From Oegoconia quadripuncta (lineage: Eukaryota; Arthropoda; Insecta; Lepidoptera; Autostichidae): a stretch of DNA of 64,000 bases. The stretch is taken from positions 21,289,151-21,353,150 of the forward strand of contig OX438755.1 of NCBI GenBank assembly GCA_949316235.1, in the 5' to 3' direction. Below are positions 63,741-64,000 of this stretch, piece after piece; position 1 is the first letter of the stretch, and each line of letters begins with the position of its first letter. A model generated the notes under the pieces. That model had not been told where the DNA came from. It made no database searches and saw only the letters and a program-made list of their open reading frames with translations. A program made the position numbers and the translations under genes.

Positions 63741-64000
63741 TCAGTTTCTGAGCAGTGTAAAGTTTTGGGGGTTAAACTATGTTCACAAAGTAGATATAAT
63801 AGTTAGTGTATAAAATATTAATGAAAACGATACTCCCCAGGTTTTCCACAGCCAGTTCACAATTTTTATTTTAAAACTTGACGGTTACAGTTGGTTGGCA
63901 GTCGATTTGTATTCCGCCTTCGAGACGATTATTTACACAACTATTTTATATATAATTTGATTTGGGACACTTTATTTTACGTTTTCCAATCGGTCTTTAT
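63741..64000. other. No recognisable feature
   Basis: AT-rich end of the window; either more of the LINE-H 5' end or flanking DNA. Confidence 0.4.

Overview
The window looks like intergenic or intronic DNA from an insect, most probably a moth or butterfly. It is AT-rich and almost entirely built of transposable elements. The mix fits Lepidoptera: tRNA-headed SINEs, many 5'-truncated LINE tails, RTE fragments, a BEL/Pao element, a mariner and many short inverted-repeat elements. No prokaryotic feature is present. Family names such as SINE-A or LINE-H are my own labels for groups of copies recognised within the window; they are not database names.

Three long elements carry proteins. At 9447-14388 (minus) is a BEL/Pao LTR retrotransposon. 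Its 132-bp LTRs read as identical and it has a 5-bp target duplication, but the reverse transcriptase is deleted in frame and the integrase is frameshifted. At 49281-50576 (minus) is a complete mariner of about 1.3 kb with an uninterrupted 357-residue transposase, in which the second catalytic Asp is Val. At about 58692-63740 (minus) is a nearly complete two-ORF LINE (LINE-H, CR1/Jockey-like). Its ORF1 and ORF2 overlap in the -1 frame at a perfect TTTAAAC heptamer next to the ORF1 stop.

The rest is a mosaic of short copies. SINE-A has about twenty copies or pieces, SINE-B eight plus a variant, SINE-C four, SINE-K two and SINE-F four. LINE 3' ends fall into several families (E, G, H, I, J and RTE-like). 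Inverted-repeat elements lie at 8469-9114, 35135-35376, 36470-36885, 37391-37882, 55804-56549 and 57484-57730. A two-copy palindromic composite lies at 25293-26606. Nested insertions are common and give a relative chronology: SINE-A in SINE-K, SINE-B in SINE-A, a MITE in SINE-B, SINE-F in a MITE, LINE-G in SINE-C in another repeat.

The only plausible host coding sequence is a short candidate first exon on the minus strand (45693-45738), with a TATA-containing upstream region to about 46021. Its downstream exons were not recognised.
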